The notes under the pieces were generated by a model that had not been told where the DNA came from, made no database searches, and saw nothing but the letters and a program-made list of their open reading frames with translations. Position numbers and translations under genes: made by a program. Below are positions 52,380 to 60,113 of a stretch of 64,000 nucleotides of DNA, piece after piece. Each line of letters begins with the position of its first letter. Position 1 is the stretch's first letter. The DNA lies in contig NZ_JAKTNT010000007.1 of assembly GCF_022760925.1 (NCBI RefSeq), positions 50,106-114,105 on the forward strand. The letters are read 5' to 3'. The stretch is from Thermus hydrothermalis (GTDB lineage Bacteria > Deinococcota > Deinococci > Deinococcales > Thermaceae).

Positions 52380-52898
52380 ATGCTCTACGGCTACATGGCC
52401 TACTTTGATACCCCAGAGGCCTTGCTGTCGGCCCTAAGGGCGCTCAAGAAGGAGGGTTACCGCCGCCTCGAGGCCCTCACCCCGAACCCCGTGGAGGGGA
52501 TTGAGGAGGTTCTGGGGGGGGATGGGCGCATTCCTTGGGTGGCCTTCTTCCTGGGGGTCCTGGGGGCGGGGCTTGGGCTTTTCCTCCAGGTCTACACCAC
52601 CCTGGACTACCCCCACAACGCCGGGGGCAAGCCCCTTTTGGGCTGGCCCGCCTTCATCCCCGTGACCTTTGAGCTCACCATCCTCACCATCACCGTGGGC
52701 ATCTTCCTGTACCTCCTCTACATCAACGGCCTGCCCCTGGCCGCCCACCCGGCGGTGCGGGCTCCCCGGTACGTGGAGGTGCTTCTAGACCGCTACGGGG
52801 TCTTCCTCTACGCCACGGACCCCCGCTTTGACCCGGAGGCCACCCGGGCCCTCCTCCAGGCCCTGGGGGCGGAGGTGGAGGAGGTGCGGCGTGATTAG
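52380..52898 (+). CDS. actD: alternative complex III subunit ActD (DUF3341)
   Basis: The 172-residue protein has DUF3341 features: FDTPEALLSALRALKKEGYRRLEALTPNPVEGI, two membrane helices, and the PRYVEVLLDRYGVFLYATDPRFD segment. ActD is a structural membrane subunit. It overlaps actE by 8 bases. Confidence 0.88.
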   Translation: MLYGYMAYFDTPEALLSALRALKKEGYRRLEALTPNPVEGIEEVLGGDGRIPWVAFFLGVLGAGLGLFLQVYTTLDYPHNAGGKPLLGWPAFIPVTFELTILTITVGIFLYLLYINGLPLAAHPAVRAPRYVEVLLDRYGVFLYATDPRFDPEATRALLQALGAEVEEVRRD

Positions 52899-53403
52899 GC
52901 TCCTTCTCCTCCTCCCCCTCCTTTCCGCCTGCGGCTGGATGTGGGACCAGCCCAAGGCCAAAGCCTTCCGCCCTGCCCCCCTCCAGGTGGAGGTGCCCGA
53001 GGAGCGGGTGCGCTTCGGGGAGAACCTGAACCCCGAGGTGCGCCTTGGGGTGAAGCCGGAAGGGGGCTTTGCGGAAAACCCCTACACCTTCGCCGAGAAA
53101 GACCTGGTGCGGGGCAAGGCGCTTTACCAAAGCTTCTGCGCCATCTGCCACGGAATGAGGGGGGAAGGGGATGGCCGGGTCATCCCCTTGGGGGTTCCGA
53201 GGCCCCGCTCCTTCCACGACCCCGCCGTGCGGGGAATGCCCGAAGGCTACTTCTACTTCGCCGCCACCAACGGCTTTGGCAGGATGCTTTCCTACAAAAG
53301 CCGCATCCCCGAGAGGGAGCGCTGGCTCATCGCCCACTACATCAAGCGCTGCCTCCTGGATGCGGCCTGTCCCAAGGAGGTAATGGATGCAGAGGTCCAT
53401 TGA
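52891..53403 (+). CDS. actE: monohaem cytochrome c lipoprotein, ActE
   Basis: The 170-residue protein starts at GTG 52891, selected because it gives a lipoprotein signal LLLLLPLLSAC (lipobox LSAC). It has one CAICH haem site and a distal Met region (GMPEGYFYFAATNGFGRM). It is the lipid-anchored electron exit of the complex. An upstream in-frame ATG at 52828 would add an unlikely basic tail. It overlaps actF by 17 bases. Confidence 0.9.
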   Translation: MIRLLLLLPLLSACGWMWDQPKAKAFRPAPLQVEVPEERVRFGENLNPEVRLGVKPEGGFAENPYTFAEKDLVRGKALYQSFCAICHGMRGEGDGRVIPLGVPRPRSFHDPAVRGMPEGYFYFAATNGFGRMLSYKSRIPERERWLIAHYIKRCLLDAACPKEVMDAEVH

Positions 53404-54388
53404 GGCGCCCCGCGCTTGGCCTTGGGCCTTGGGCCTAGGGCTTTACGCCCTGGCCTTCCTCTTCGGTGCCCCCGCCGCCTACTTCCCCTTCGCCTTCTTC
53501 CTCCTCCTCTCCTTGGGGGCGCTCCTCGTCCTCCTCCTCCACAACGCCCTCACGAGCCGCTGGGGGGTTCCCCTGGAGCCCTACCTCTACCCCTTGGCCC
53601 GGCTCCTTCCCCTTATGGGGCTTTTGGGCCTACCCTTTTTCCTCTTCCTGCCCGAGCTTTTCCCCTGGGCGCGGCCCGAGGCCCTTGCCGACCCCATCCT
53701 GCGCCACCGCTCGGCCTACCTGAATGCCCCTTTCCTGCTCCTCCGCTACGTCCTCTTTTTCGCCCTCTTCGCCCTTATCCTGGCCCGGCTCCGCCCCGGG
53801 GAGCGCCGGGCGGAGGTGGGGGCTTATGGGCTTGCCCTCACCTTCGCCGCCGCCACCTTCCTCACCTACGACCTCTTCAAGAGCCTCGAGGCCCACTTCT
53901 ACTCCGCCTCCTACGGGGCCATCCTGCTCCTTTCCGCTGTCCTCCTGGCCCTTTCCCTGGCCGTGGCCCTGGCGGTCCGGCGGGGGACGGCGGCCCTTCT
54001 GGGCCAGGCCCAAAACCACACCAACCTCCTCCTGGCCTTTTCCATCATCTGGATTTACGTGGAGGCCACCACCCTCATCATCGTCTGGGGCGGTGACCTC
54101 CCCCACGAGGTGGAGTTCTACCTGAAGCGCCTGGAGGGCCCCTGGGACGAGGTGGCGGCCTTGTGGGTGGTGGGGGGGTTTTTCCTCCCCTTCCTCTACC
54201 TCCTCACCAACCCGCCCAAGCGGGAGGCCCGCTTCCTCCTTCCCGTGGCCCTTTGGATCCCCTTCTTCCGCCTCCTCCACCTGGCCTGGTACCTCCTCCC
54301 CGCCTTGGGCCGGGGGGTGGGGGTGGGGGAGGTCCTGGGGTTCCTGGGCCTCGGCCTCCTCTTCGCCACCAGGCTACGCCAGGGCTAG
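53387..54388 (+). CDS. actF: alternative complex III membrane subunit ActF
   Basis: The 333-residue protein has about ten membrane helices with the ActF/ActC-related SIIWIYVEATTLIIVWGGDLPHE. It forms the second large membrane subunit. The gene ends the act operon; a 6-bp hairpin GTCCAG/CTGGAC lies at 54419-54437. No actG or terminal oxidase gene follows. Confidence 0.88.
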   Translation: MQRSIEAPRAWPWALGLGLYALAFLFGAPAAYFPFAFFLLLSLGALLVLLLHNALTSRWGVPLEPYLYPLARLLPLMGLLGLPFFLFLPELFPWARPEALADPILRHRSAYLNAPFLLLRYVLFFALFALILARLRPGERRAEVGAYGLALTFAAATFLTYDLFKSLEAHFYSASYGAILLLSAVLLALSLAVALAVRRGTAALLGQAQNHTNLLLAFSIIWIYVEATTLIIVWGGDLPHEVEFYLKRLEGPWDEVAALWVVGGFFLPFLYLLTNPPKREARFLLPVALWIPFFRLLHLAWYLLPALGRGVGVGEVLGFLGLGLLFATRLRQG

Positions 54389-54441
54389 GCGGGGCATTTG
54401 CACCTACCTTCACGAGGGGTCCAGGGGGAAACTGGACTTAG

Positions 54442-54462
54442 GGGTACACGGTATAGGTACCC
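54442..54462 (+). promoter_or_regulatory. inverted repeat around the SQR -10
   Basis: GGGTAC (54442-54447) and GTACCC (54457-54462) flank TATAGG (54452-54457). The strong AAGGAGGT follows nine bases before the ATG. No clear -35. Confidence 0.45.
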
Positions 54463-54475
54463 AAGGAGGTAGAAG

Positions 54476-55612
54476 ATGGCGACGAAGGTTCTGGTCCTGG
54501 GAGGCGGTTCGGGCGGCCTGGTGGCGGCCAACAAGGTGAAAAAGCTCCTCGGGAAGGAGGTGGAGGTCACCCTGGTGGACCGGAACGCCTACCACGAGTT
54601 CATGCCCGCCTACCCCTGGGTGGCCTTCGGCATGCGGGAGCCCGAGCAGGTGCGTAGGCCCCTCGCCAACCTGGAAAAGCGGGGCATCCAGTACCTCCAG
54701 GCCACGGTGGAGGCCCTGGACCCGGCCCACAACAAGGTGAGGACGAGCGCCGGGGAACTTACCTACGATTACCTCATCGTCTCCTTGGGGGCGGAGGCCA
54801 TGCCTTCCCCCGCCCAGGACGGGTATGCCCCCTGGAGCCTCGAGGGGGCCCTTAGGCTCCGCCAGGCCCTGAAGGACTTCCGGGGCGGCCGGGTGGTGGT
54901 GGGGGTTTCCTCCCCCTACTACCCTTGCCCCCCTGCCCCGTACGAGGTGGCGGGCCAGGTGGAGTTCGCCCTCAAGGTGAAGGGGGTGCGGGAGAAGAGC
55001 ACGGTGGAGGTCTTCCACCTAAACCCGGCGCCCTTGGCGGGTATGGGGCCGGTGATCTCCGGCAAGGTCATGGAGATCCTCCGCGCCAAGGGCATCGCCT
55101 TCCACGGGGAGTTTGAGCCGGTGGCCTTTGAGGGGGGCAAGGTGAAGGCCAAGGATGGGCGCGAGCTCGCCTACGACCTCCTCATCCTCACCCCGCCCTT
55201 CGCCCCCAACCGGGTGGTGCGGGAATCCCCCCTGGCCGGACCCAACGGCTTCCCCGAGGTGCACAAGTCCACCTTCCGCTCCCCCAAGTTCCCCAACGTC
55301 TTCGTCATCGGCGACACGGTGAACCCCTCCCTGATGCTGCCCCCCGCCGGGGTGGTGGCCCACTTCCAGGGGGAGTACGTGGCCGGGGTCATCGCCTCCG
55401 ACCTCAAGGGGGCCTATATCGGCGAACCCTTCAACCCCGTGGCCATGTGCATCATGGACTTCGGGGACAACGCCCTCCTGCCCCAGTGCTCCTTTGAAAG
55501 GCTGCTGGCGGGCACGGGCATGCCCTCCTGCGGCGTGATGGCCGTGGGCAAGTGGGTGCGGGTGACCAAGATGCTCTTTGAGGGCTTCTGGTTCGCCACC
55601 CTAATCGAGTAG
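54476..55612 (+). CDS. sulfide:quinone oxidoreductase-like FAD enzyme
   Basis: The 378-residue flavoprotein has FAD-binding GGGSGGLVAANKV, YDYLIVSLGAEAMP, VFVIGD, and the C151 (YYPCPPAP) active-site Cys of SQRs with C352 as possible partner. The C-terminal amphipathic tail (KMLFEGFWFATLIE) can bind the membrane. It oxidises sulfide, passing electrons to quinone. DUF1641 follows nine bases later, a common pairing. It lies just after the ACIII operon, which would oxidise the quinol formed. Confidence 0.85.
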   Translation: MATKVLVLGGGSGGLVAANKVKKLLGKEVEVTLVDRNAYHEFMPAYPWVAFGMREPEQVRRPLANLEKRGIQYLQATVEALDPAHNKVRTSAGELTYDYLIVSLGAEAMPSPAQDGYAPWSLEGALRLRQALKDFRGGRVVVGVSSPYYPCPPAPYEVAGQVEFALKVKGVREKSTVEVFHLNPAPLAGMGPVISGKVMEILRAKGIAFHGEFEPVAFEGGKVKAKDGRELAYDLLILTPPFAPNRVVRESPLAGPNGFPEVHKSTFRSPKFPNVFVIGDTVNPSLMLPPAGVVAHFQGEYVAGVIASDLKGAYIGEPFNPVAMCIMDFGDNALLPQCSFERLLAGTGMPSCGVMAVGKWVRVTKMLFEGFWFATLIE

Positions 55613-55620
55613 GAGGGGCC

Positions 55621-56229
55621 ATGGAGAAGACCCTGACGGTGGAGGAACGCCTGGCCCGAATTGAGGAGGTTTTGGAGAAAAGCGGGCTTGGCCTGTTGGC
55701 GCAAATAGGCACGGGGGAGACCCTTGCCGAGAACCTGGGCCTCCTTCTAGATCCCAAGAACCTGGAGCTCGTTTCCCTCCTCGCCCGCTTCCTGGACCAG
55801 GCGGAGGCCCTGGGGAAGTTGGCGGAAACCCTGGAGAAGCTGGAGAAGTCCGGGGCTTTAGCCTTCCTCGGCCACCTCTCGGAGAACTTCGGCGAGGGCC
55901 TGGGGATGCTTATGGAGCCCCAGCTCCTCCGGCTCATCTCCCACGGGGCCAACGTTTTGGACATCCTCTCCCGCATTGAGCCCGCCGCCATCGGCATGAT
56001 GGCGAGCGCCCTGGAGCGGGGGCTTGCGGAGACCTTCACCCCCGAGACCCTGCGGGAGCCTCCCCGGGTGGGCCTGGCGGGCATCCTCAAGCAACTGGCC
56101 GACCCCGAGGTGCAAAAGGCGCTCGGGGTGCTCTTCCTCCTCCTCAAGGCCCTGGGCAAGGCCTTTGGCCACATGAACGAGGACATGAAGGCCCTCGAGG
56201 GCCTCATGGCCAAGATGATGAAGAAGTAG
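55621..56229 (+). CDS. DUF1641 protein
   Basis: The 202-residue helical protein carries DUF1641 features (FLDQAEALGKLAETLEKLEKSGALAFLGHL; DPEVQKALGVLFLLLKALGKAFG). It usually accompanies SQR or formate dehydrogenase-like genes and may serve as accessory. GGAGGGGCC precedes the ATG. It ends in a strong terminator. Confidence 0.85.
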   Translation: MEKTLTVEERLARIEEVLEKSGLGLLAQIGTGETLAENLGLLLDPKNLELVSLLARFLDQAEALGKLAETLEKLEKSGALAFLGHLSENFGEGLGMLMEPQLLRLISHGANVLDILSRIEPAAIGMMASALERGLAETFTPETLREPPRVGLAGILKQLADPEVQKALGVLFLLLKALGKAFGHMNEDMKALEGLMAKMMKK

Positions 56230-56245
56230 CCCTGCCATGGGGGTG

Positions 56246-56273
56246 GGGGCCGGGAAGCTTCCCGGCCCCTTTT
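56246..56273 (+). terminator. intrinsic terminator of the SQR-DUF1641 unit
   Basis: The self-complementary GGGGCCGGGAAG/CTTCCCGGCCCC (56246-56269) is followed by TTTT, 16 bases past the stop. Confidence 0.9.
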
Positions 56274-56289
56274 GTGGTAGCCTTTTCCC

Positions 56290-56637
56290 ATGGCCGAGAA
56301 CCCTGGGGGCCTTTCGGGCGAGGCGCTGCTCCTCCGCATCTTCCTCGGGGAGTCGGACCGGTTTGGGGGCCGCCCCCTTTACGAGGCCATTGTCCTGGAG
56401 GCGAAGCGGCGGGGCCTGGCGGGGGCCACGGTGCTCAAGGGCTTCATGGGCTATGGCGCCCATTCCCGCATCCACACCGCCAAGGTCCTCCAGCTTTCCG
56501 AGGACCTGCCCGTGGTGGTGGAGATCGTGGATACGGAGGAAAAGGTCCAGGCCTTTTTGCCGGTCCTGGAGGGGATGGTGAGGGAGGGGCTCATCACCTT
56601 GGAGAAGGTGCGGGTCCTCCGCTACCAAAGCCGGTAA
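56290..56637 (+). CDS. DUF190 protein
   Basis: The 115-residue protein is a PII-like DUF190: LLLRIFLGESDRFGGRPLYEAIVLEAKRRGLAGATVLKG. Function unknown, commonly near CrcB-type channels; not here. TAGCCT is six bases before the ATG and 4 bases after the upstream terminator's T run. Confidence 0.85.
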   Translation: MAENPGGLSGEALLLRIFLGESDRFGGRPLYEAIVLEAKRRGLAGATVLKGFMGYGAHSRIHTAKVLQLSEDLPVVVEIVDTEEKVQAFLPVLEGMVREGLITLEKVRVLRYQSR

Positions 56638-56681
56638 GCGCCCTTCCTTTTTCCTTGGGCTTTCCCCGCTAGCCTAGGGGT

Positions 56682-57284
56682 ATGGAGCGGATCCCTCCGG
56701 GCCAGATCGTCACCGAGCGCTTCCCCATCCTCACCTACGGGGAAGAGCCTAGGGTTACGCCGGAGGAGTGGCGCTTTGGCATCACGGGCCTGGTGGAAGC
56801 CCCCTTTACCCTCACCTACCAGGACCTCCTGGCCCTGCCCCAGGTGGAGGTGGTGCGGGACTTCCACTGCGTCACCCGTTGGAGCCGGCTGGACGTGGCC
56901 TGGAAGGGGGTGCGGGTCCGGGACCTTTTGGAAAAGGCCCGCCCCAAGCCCGAGGCGGTGGCCGCCTTGGTCCATTCCTACGGGGGTTACACCACCAACC
57001 TCCTCCTGGAGGACCTCCTGCGGGAGGATGTGCTCCTGGCCCACACCCTCTTCGGCAAGCCCCTTCCCCCGGAGCGGGGCGGCCCCGTGCGCCTTTTGGT
57101 CCCCCATCTCTACGCCTGGAAGAGCGCCAAGTGGGTGCGGGGCATAACGCTCCTAGACCACCTGGAGCTGGGCTTCTGGGAGCGGATGGGCTACCACTGG
57201 CGGGGGGATCCCTGGCGGGAGGAGCGCTTCCAGGAGGGCCCCATCCCCGCCGCAAGCCTTAGGTTTCGCAGTAAGAAAACTTGA
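56682..57284 (+). CDS. sulfite-oxidase-family molybdopterin oxidoreductase
   Basis: The 200-residue protein has the Mo-pterin core with Cys63 in FHCVTRWS (Mo ligand) and LLVPHLYAWKSAKWVRGI. It lacks a haem domain and signal peptide, as in compact bacterial SUOX-like proteins; it may act on sulfite or methionine sulfoxide-like oxyanions. TAGCCT is six bases before the ATG. Its stop overlaps the next promoter. Confidence 0.85.
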   Translation: MERIPPGQIVTERFPILTYGEEPRVTPEEWRFGITGLVEAPFTLTYQDLLALPQVEVVRDFHCVTRWSRLDVAWKGVRVRDLLEKARPKPEAVAALVHSYGGYTTNLLLEDLLREDVLLAHTLFGKPLPPERGGPVRLLVPHLYAWKSAKWVRGITLLDHLELGFWERMGYHWRGDPWREERFQEGPIPAASLRFRSKKT

Positions 57285-57290
57285 TATAAT
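57282..57290 (+). promoter_or_regulatory. extended -10 promoter
   Basis: TGATATAAT matches the extended -10 consensus TGnTATAAT. Its TGA is the stop of the preceding gene. The -35 is weak. A leader with GGAGGTGGGAGG follows. Confidence 0.65.
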
Positions 57291-57310
57291 AGGGCTAAGG
57301 AGGTGGGAGG

Positions 57311-57577
57311 ATGGCCCTGAGGGAAGCCCAGGTCAGGGTAGAGGAGGCCTTGCGGGCCTACGAGGCCTGTGTGGAACGGGAGGCCATGGAGTACGGGGAG
57401 GAGTACGAGCGGGTCACGTACATGGAGTACGAAGCCCCCGCGCCCGACCCCTGCGCCGAGGCCTTTTCCCGCCTGCTGGCGGCGGTGCGGGCCTACGAGG
57501 CGGCGGGGGGAAGGCGGGAGGAGCTGGACCTTAGGGGCAAGGAAGAAAAAGTCTACGAGGCCCTAGACAAGGGATAG
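57311..57577 (+). CDS. small acidic protein of unknown function
   Basis: The 88-residue protein is rich in Glu, Tyr and Ala and predicted helical, with one central Pro-rich turn (EYEAPAPDPC). I recognise no family. A consensus extended -10 and strong Shine-Dalgarno suggest high expression. Its end overlaps the opposing histidinol-phosphatase gene by 25 bases. Confidence 0.65.
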   Translation: MALREAQVRVEEALRAYEACVEREAMEYGEEYERVTYMEYEAPAPDPCAEAFSRLLAAVRAYEAAGGRREELDLRGKEEKVYEALDKG

Positions 57578-58356
57578 GCCCGGGGCCTTCCCTCCTGGAA
57601 GTAGAAGGCTTCCCGGTAACCTGCCCGTAGGAGGAGCGCCGCCGCCTCCTGGAAGGCGAAGCCCACCTGGTCCGGCCGGTGGGCGTCCGAGCCCAGGACC
57701 ACGCCAATGCCAAGCTCCCGGGCCCGCTTTAGAAGGACAAGGGCAGGGTAAACCTCCCGGGCCGGGTTGCGAAGCCCAGCGGTGTTCACATCCAGGAAGA
57801 GCCCCGCCTCGGCCACGGCCTTTAGGGCGGGCTCGGCCAGTTCCAAAAGGGCCTCCTCGGGCAAGCGGTGGCCGAACTTCTTGGGCAGGTCCAGGTGGCC
57901 GATGGCGTGGAAGAGGCCGCTTTGCGCCGCCCGTTCCACCTCGTGGAAATAGGAGCGGAAGACCTCCTTGAGCTCGCGCCAGGCGTACTCCTCCTGGTGG
58001 TCCGGGTGGTCCAGGGGCCAGGCGCCCAGGTAGTGGACGCTCCCGATGACGTAGTCAAAGGGGTAGCTCTTGAGGAGGGTTTGCACGAACGCCTCCGTGC
58101 CCGGGTGGAAGTCGGCCTCGAGGCCGATCCCCACATAGAGGTCCGGGTGAAGCTCCCGCACCCGTTCCAGGGCCAGGAGGTAGAAGGGAAGCTCGGAAAG
58201 GCGCATGCGGCTTTGGGGGTCGTACCAGGCGGGCATGGGGCTATGGTCGGTGAAGACGAGGCCCCTTAGCCCCACCTTCCTGGCCTGGAAGAGGTACTCC
58301 CCCGGGGCCCCTTCCGCATGGCCGCAGAGGGGGGTGTGGACGTGGCTATCCACCAT
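57553..58356 (-). CDS. hisK: histidinol-phosphatase (PHP family)
   Basis: The 267-residue enzyme has the PHP metal motifs HVHTPLCGH, FTDHSPMP, EADFHPG, GSVHYL, HLDLPKKFGH and GSDAHRPD. It dephosphorylates histidinol phosphate in histidine synthesis; this non-HAD type is the Thermus one. TAGAAT lies six bases before the ATG, inside the preceding gene. No other his gene is near. Confidence 0.93.
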   Translation of the reverse strand: MVDSHVHTPLCGHAEGAPGEYLFQARKVGLRGLVFTDHSPMPAWYDPQSRMRLSELPFYLLALERVRELHPDLYVGIGLEADFHPGTEAFVQTLLKSYPFDYVIGSVHYLGAWPLDHPDHQEEYAWRELKEVFRSYFHEVERAAQSGLFHAIGHLDLPKKFGHRLPEEALLELAEPALKAVAEAGLFLDVNTAGLRNPAREVYPALVLLKRARELGIGVVLGSDAHRPDQVGFAFQEAAALLLRAGYREAFYFQEGRPRAYPLSRAS

Positions 58357-58942
58357 GGGGCCATTCTATCCGGACGAGGCGCCCCTGCCAGGCGTAGGCC
58401 ACCACCTCTTGGCCTAGGGCCTGGGCCAGGTCCAAGGACAAAAAGGGGTCCTCCTCCGGAGGCCCCGCCTCCTGCACCAAGACAGGGGTGAAGGGGGGAA
58501 GGAGGGCGGGGTAGCGTTCTAGGATGCTTTCCACCCGGAAAGCGCCCGCCCAGAGCCGCTTCAGGGCGAAGAGGGCCTCCTGGGGGGTGGGGGCGGGATG
58601 GGCCTCCCCTTTCCCTTCCCGGCGGAGGAGAAAAGGCCCTCGGCCCCTTAGCGCCGCCAGGAACGCCTCGGCCCGCTCGGGCAGGAGGTAGCTTTCCCTC
58701 ACCGCCCGCATGGCCTCTTCGGCGGCCCAGACAAGCCTTTCCTCGTCAATGCGCACGCCGAAAACCCCTTGAAAAAGCCTTTCTATGCGCTCCGGAAGGT
58801 TATTTAGGCGGAAAAACTCCTCCTCTAGTCCCGCGACCCAGGTGGGGACCACGGGGAAGCCCAGGGCCTGGGCCCGCCGCAATAGGGCCACTTCCCCTTC
58901 CCCTACGGCCTTTTCCAGGGGGATTAGTCCAGGCTCCGCCAT
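58346..58942 (-). CDS. small protein resembling the PPDK/PEP-synthase N-terminal domain
   Basis: The 198-residue protein starts at ATG 58942. GFPVVPTWV resembles the substrate-entry G(L)PVPPGF of PPDK N-domains; FLLRREGKGE may replace the VRSSATGED loop; and ALFALKRLWAGAFRVESILERY...PVLVQEA matches their helix-strand pair. A phosphohistidine domain and PEP-binding barrel are missing. It overlaps both neighbours (19 and 11 bases). Function unknown; the family call is inference. Confidence 0.55.
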   Translation of the reverse strand: MAEPGLIPLEKAVGEGEVALLRRAQALGFPVVPTWVAGLEEEFFRLNNLPERIERLFQGVFGVRIDEERLVWAAEEAMRAVRESYLLPERAEAFLAALRGRGPFLLRREGKGEAHPAPTPQEALFALKRLWAGAFRVESILERYPALLPPFTPVLVQEAGPPEEDPFLSLDLAQALGQEVVAYAWQGRLVRIEWPHGG

Positions 58943-59475
58943 AGGTACCACGCCAGGTGGCTCCGGTAGGGGCGGAAGGGCGCGCCAAAGGCGGCTAGGG
59001 CCTCGCCCTCCACCCCGAAGAGGGCCTTGGCCGCCCGCCTTAGGCCCAGGTCCCCCACGGGCCAGACATCGGGGCGCCCTAGGCCGAACATGAGGAACAT
59101 CTCCGCCGTCCAAGGGCCCACGCCCCGCACCTCCTGAAGCCGCGCCTTCACTGCCCCGTCCTCCAGGGCCTCGAGGCCCTCCAGGAGGCCTTCTTGGGCC
59201 TTCGCCGCCAGGTCCTTTAGCGCCATCGCCTTGGCCAGGGAAAGCCCCGCCTGGCGTAGGGCCTCGAGGGGGACCTGAAGCACCGCCTCGGGCCTCGGTT
59301 CCACCTGTTCCCAAAGCCTTTTGGCGATGGTTTTCGCCGCCTGGGTGGAAAGTTGCTGGGCCACGATGCTTTCCGCCAAGACCCGGAAGGGGTCCCGCTG
59401 GGGCACAGGGTGAGGGTGGAAGGGGGCGGGCCCGTAACGCTCCAAGAAGGCCAGAAGGAGGGGGTGCTCAAACAA
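58924..59475 (-). CDS. AlkA-type DNA-3-methyladenine glycosylase
   Basis: The 183-residue HhH-GPD protein has LAESIVAQQLSTQAAKTIAKRL, the helix-hairpin-helix LQEVRGVGPWTAEMFLMFGLGR and the catalytic Asp in VGDLGLRRA. It excises alkylated purines. It lacks the extra N-terminal domain of E. coli AlkA. It starts with TTG inside the end of the cysteine-hydrolase gene (8-base overlap). Confidence 0.9.
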   Translation of the reverse strand: MFEHPLLLAFLERYGPAPFHPHPVPQRDPFRVLAESIVAQQLSTQAAKTIAKRLWEQVEPRPEAVLQVPLEALRQAGLSLAKAMALKDLAAKAQEGLLEGLEALEDGAVKARLQEVRGVGPWTAEMFLMFGLGRPDVWPVGDLGLRRAAKALFGVEGEALAAFGAPFRPYRSHLAWYLWRSLD

Positions 59476-60058
59476 ACCGTACCCCTTCGGCCCGGGTCAC
59501 CTTGCCCTGGTAGAGGAAGGTGACTTGGCGGAGGGCCGCCTGGAGGTCAAAGGGGGTGAGGGCGCTGGTGGCGTCCTCGGGCAGGACCACCTGGTACCAG
59601 CGCAAGGCGGCGGAGCCGGCGGTGTGGAGAACGCAGATGTTGGCCACGGTGCCCGTGACCACCACGTGCTTTACCCCCCATAGGTGCAGGTAGTGGTCCA
59701 AGGGGGTGCCGTAGAAGGCATCGTAGCGCACCTTCTGGACGATGAGGTCCCCGGGCTCGGGGCGGAGCTCTTCCAGGATCTCCGCCCCCCAGGTGCCGGC
59801 CACGGCGTGCCGGGGCCAGATCTGGAACTCGGGGTCGTCCTCCCGGTGCCAGTCCTGGGTGTAGACCACCCTGGCCCCCGCCGCCCGGGCCCTCTCCAGA
59901 AGGAGCCGGATGGCGGGAACGCTCTTCGGGGCGTCGGGCACGAAGAGGGCCCCTTGGGGGTGGGCGAAATCGTTCTGCATGTCCACCACGATGAGGGCCG
60001 TTTCCTTGGCGGGCAGATCTAGGCTTTCCACTTTGGGGATCTCGGGAACCTCCACCAT
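59468..60058 (-). CDS. isochorismatase-family cysteine hydrolase (nicotinamidase-like)
   Basis: The 196-residue enzyme has the catalytic triad D26 (VVDMQNDF), K109 (VQKVRYDAF) and C142 (GTVANICVL). The length and HRED metal-like pattern fit nicotinamidase, but the exact amide is unsettled. CACAAT lies six bases upstream of the ATG. It leads a minus-strand operon with the glycosylase, PPDK_N-like and hisK genes. Confidence 0.85.
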   Translation of the reverse strand: MVEVPEIPKVESLDLPAKETALIVVDMQNDFAHPQGALFVPDAPKSVPAIRLLLERARAAGARVVYTQDWHREDDPEFQIWPRHAVAGTWGAEILEELRPEPGDLIVQKVRYDAFYGTPLDHYLHLWGVKHVVVTGTVANICVLHTAGSAALRWYQVVLPEDATSALTPFDLQAALRQVTFLYQGKVTRAEGVRFV

Positions 60059-60076
60059 ACCCCCATTGTGCCACCC

Positions 60077-60105
60077 TTGACCGGGGGTGGGGGAGGGGCT
60101 ACACT
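60077..60105 (+). promoter_or_regulatory. metF promoter
   Basis: TTGACC (60077-60082), 17 bases, TACACT (60100-60105), then eight bases to the ATG. It is the clearest case of a full promoter with a leaderless start in the window. Confidence 0.8.
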
Positions 60106-60113
60106 CCTATAGC

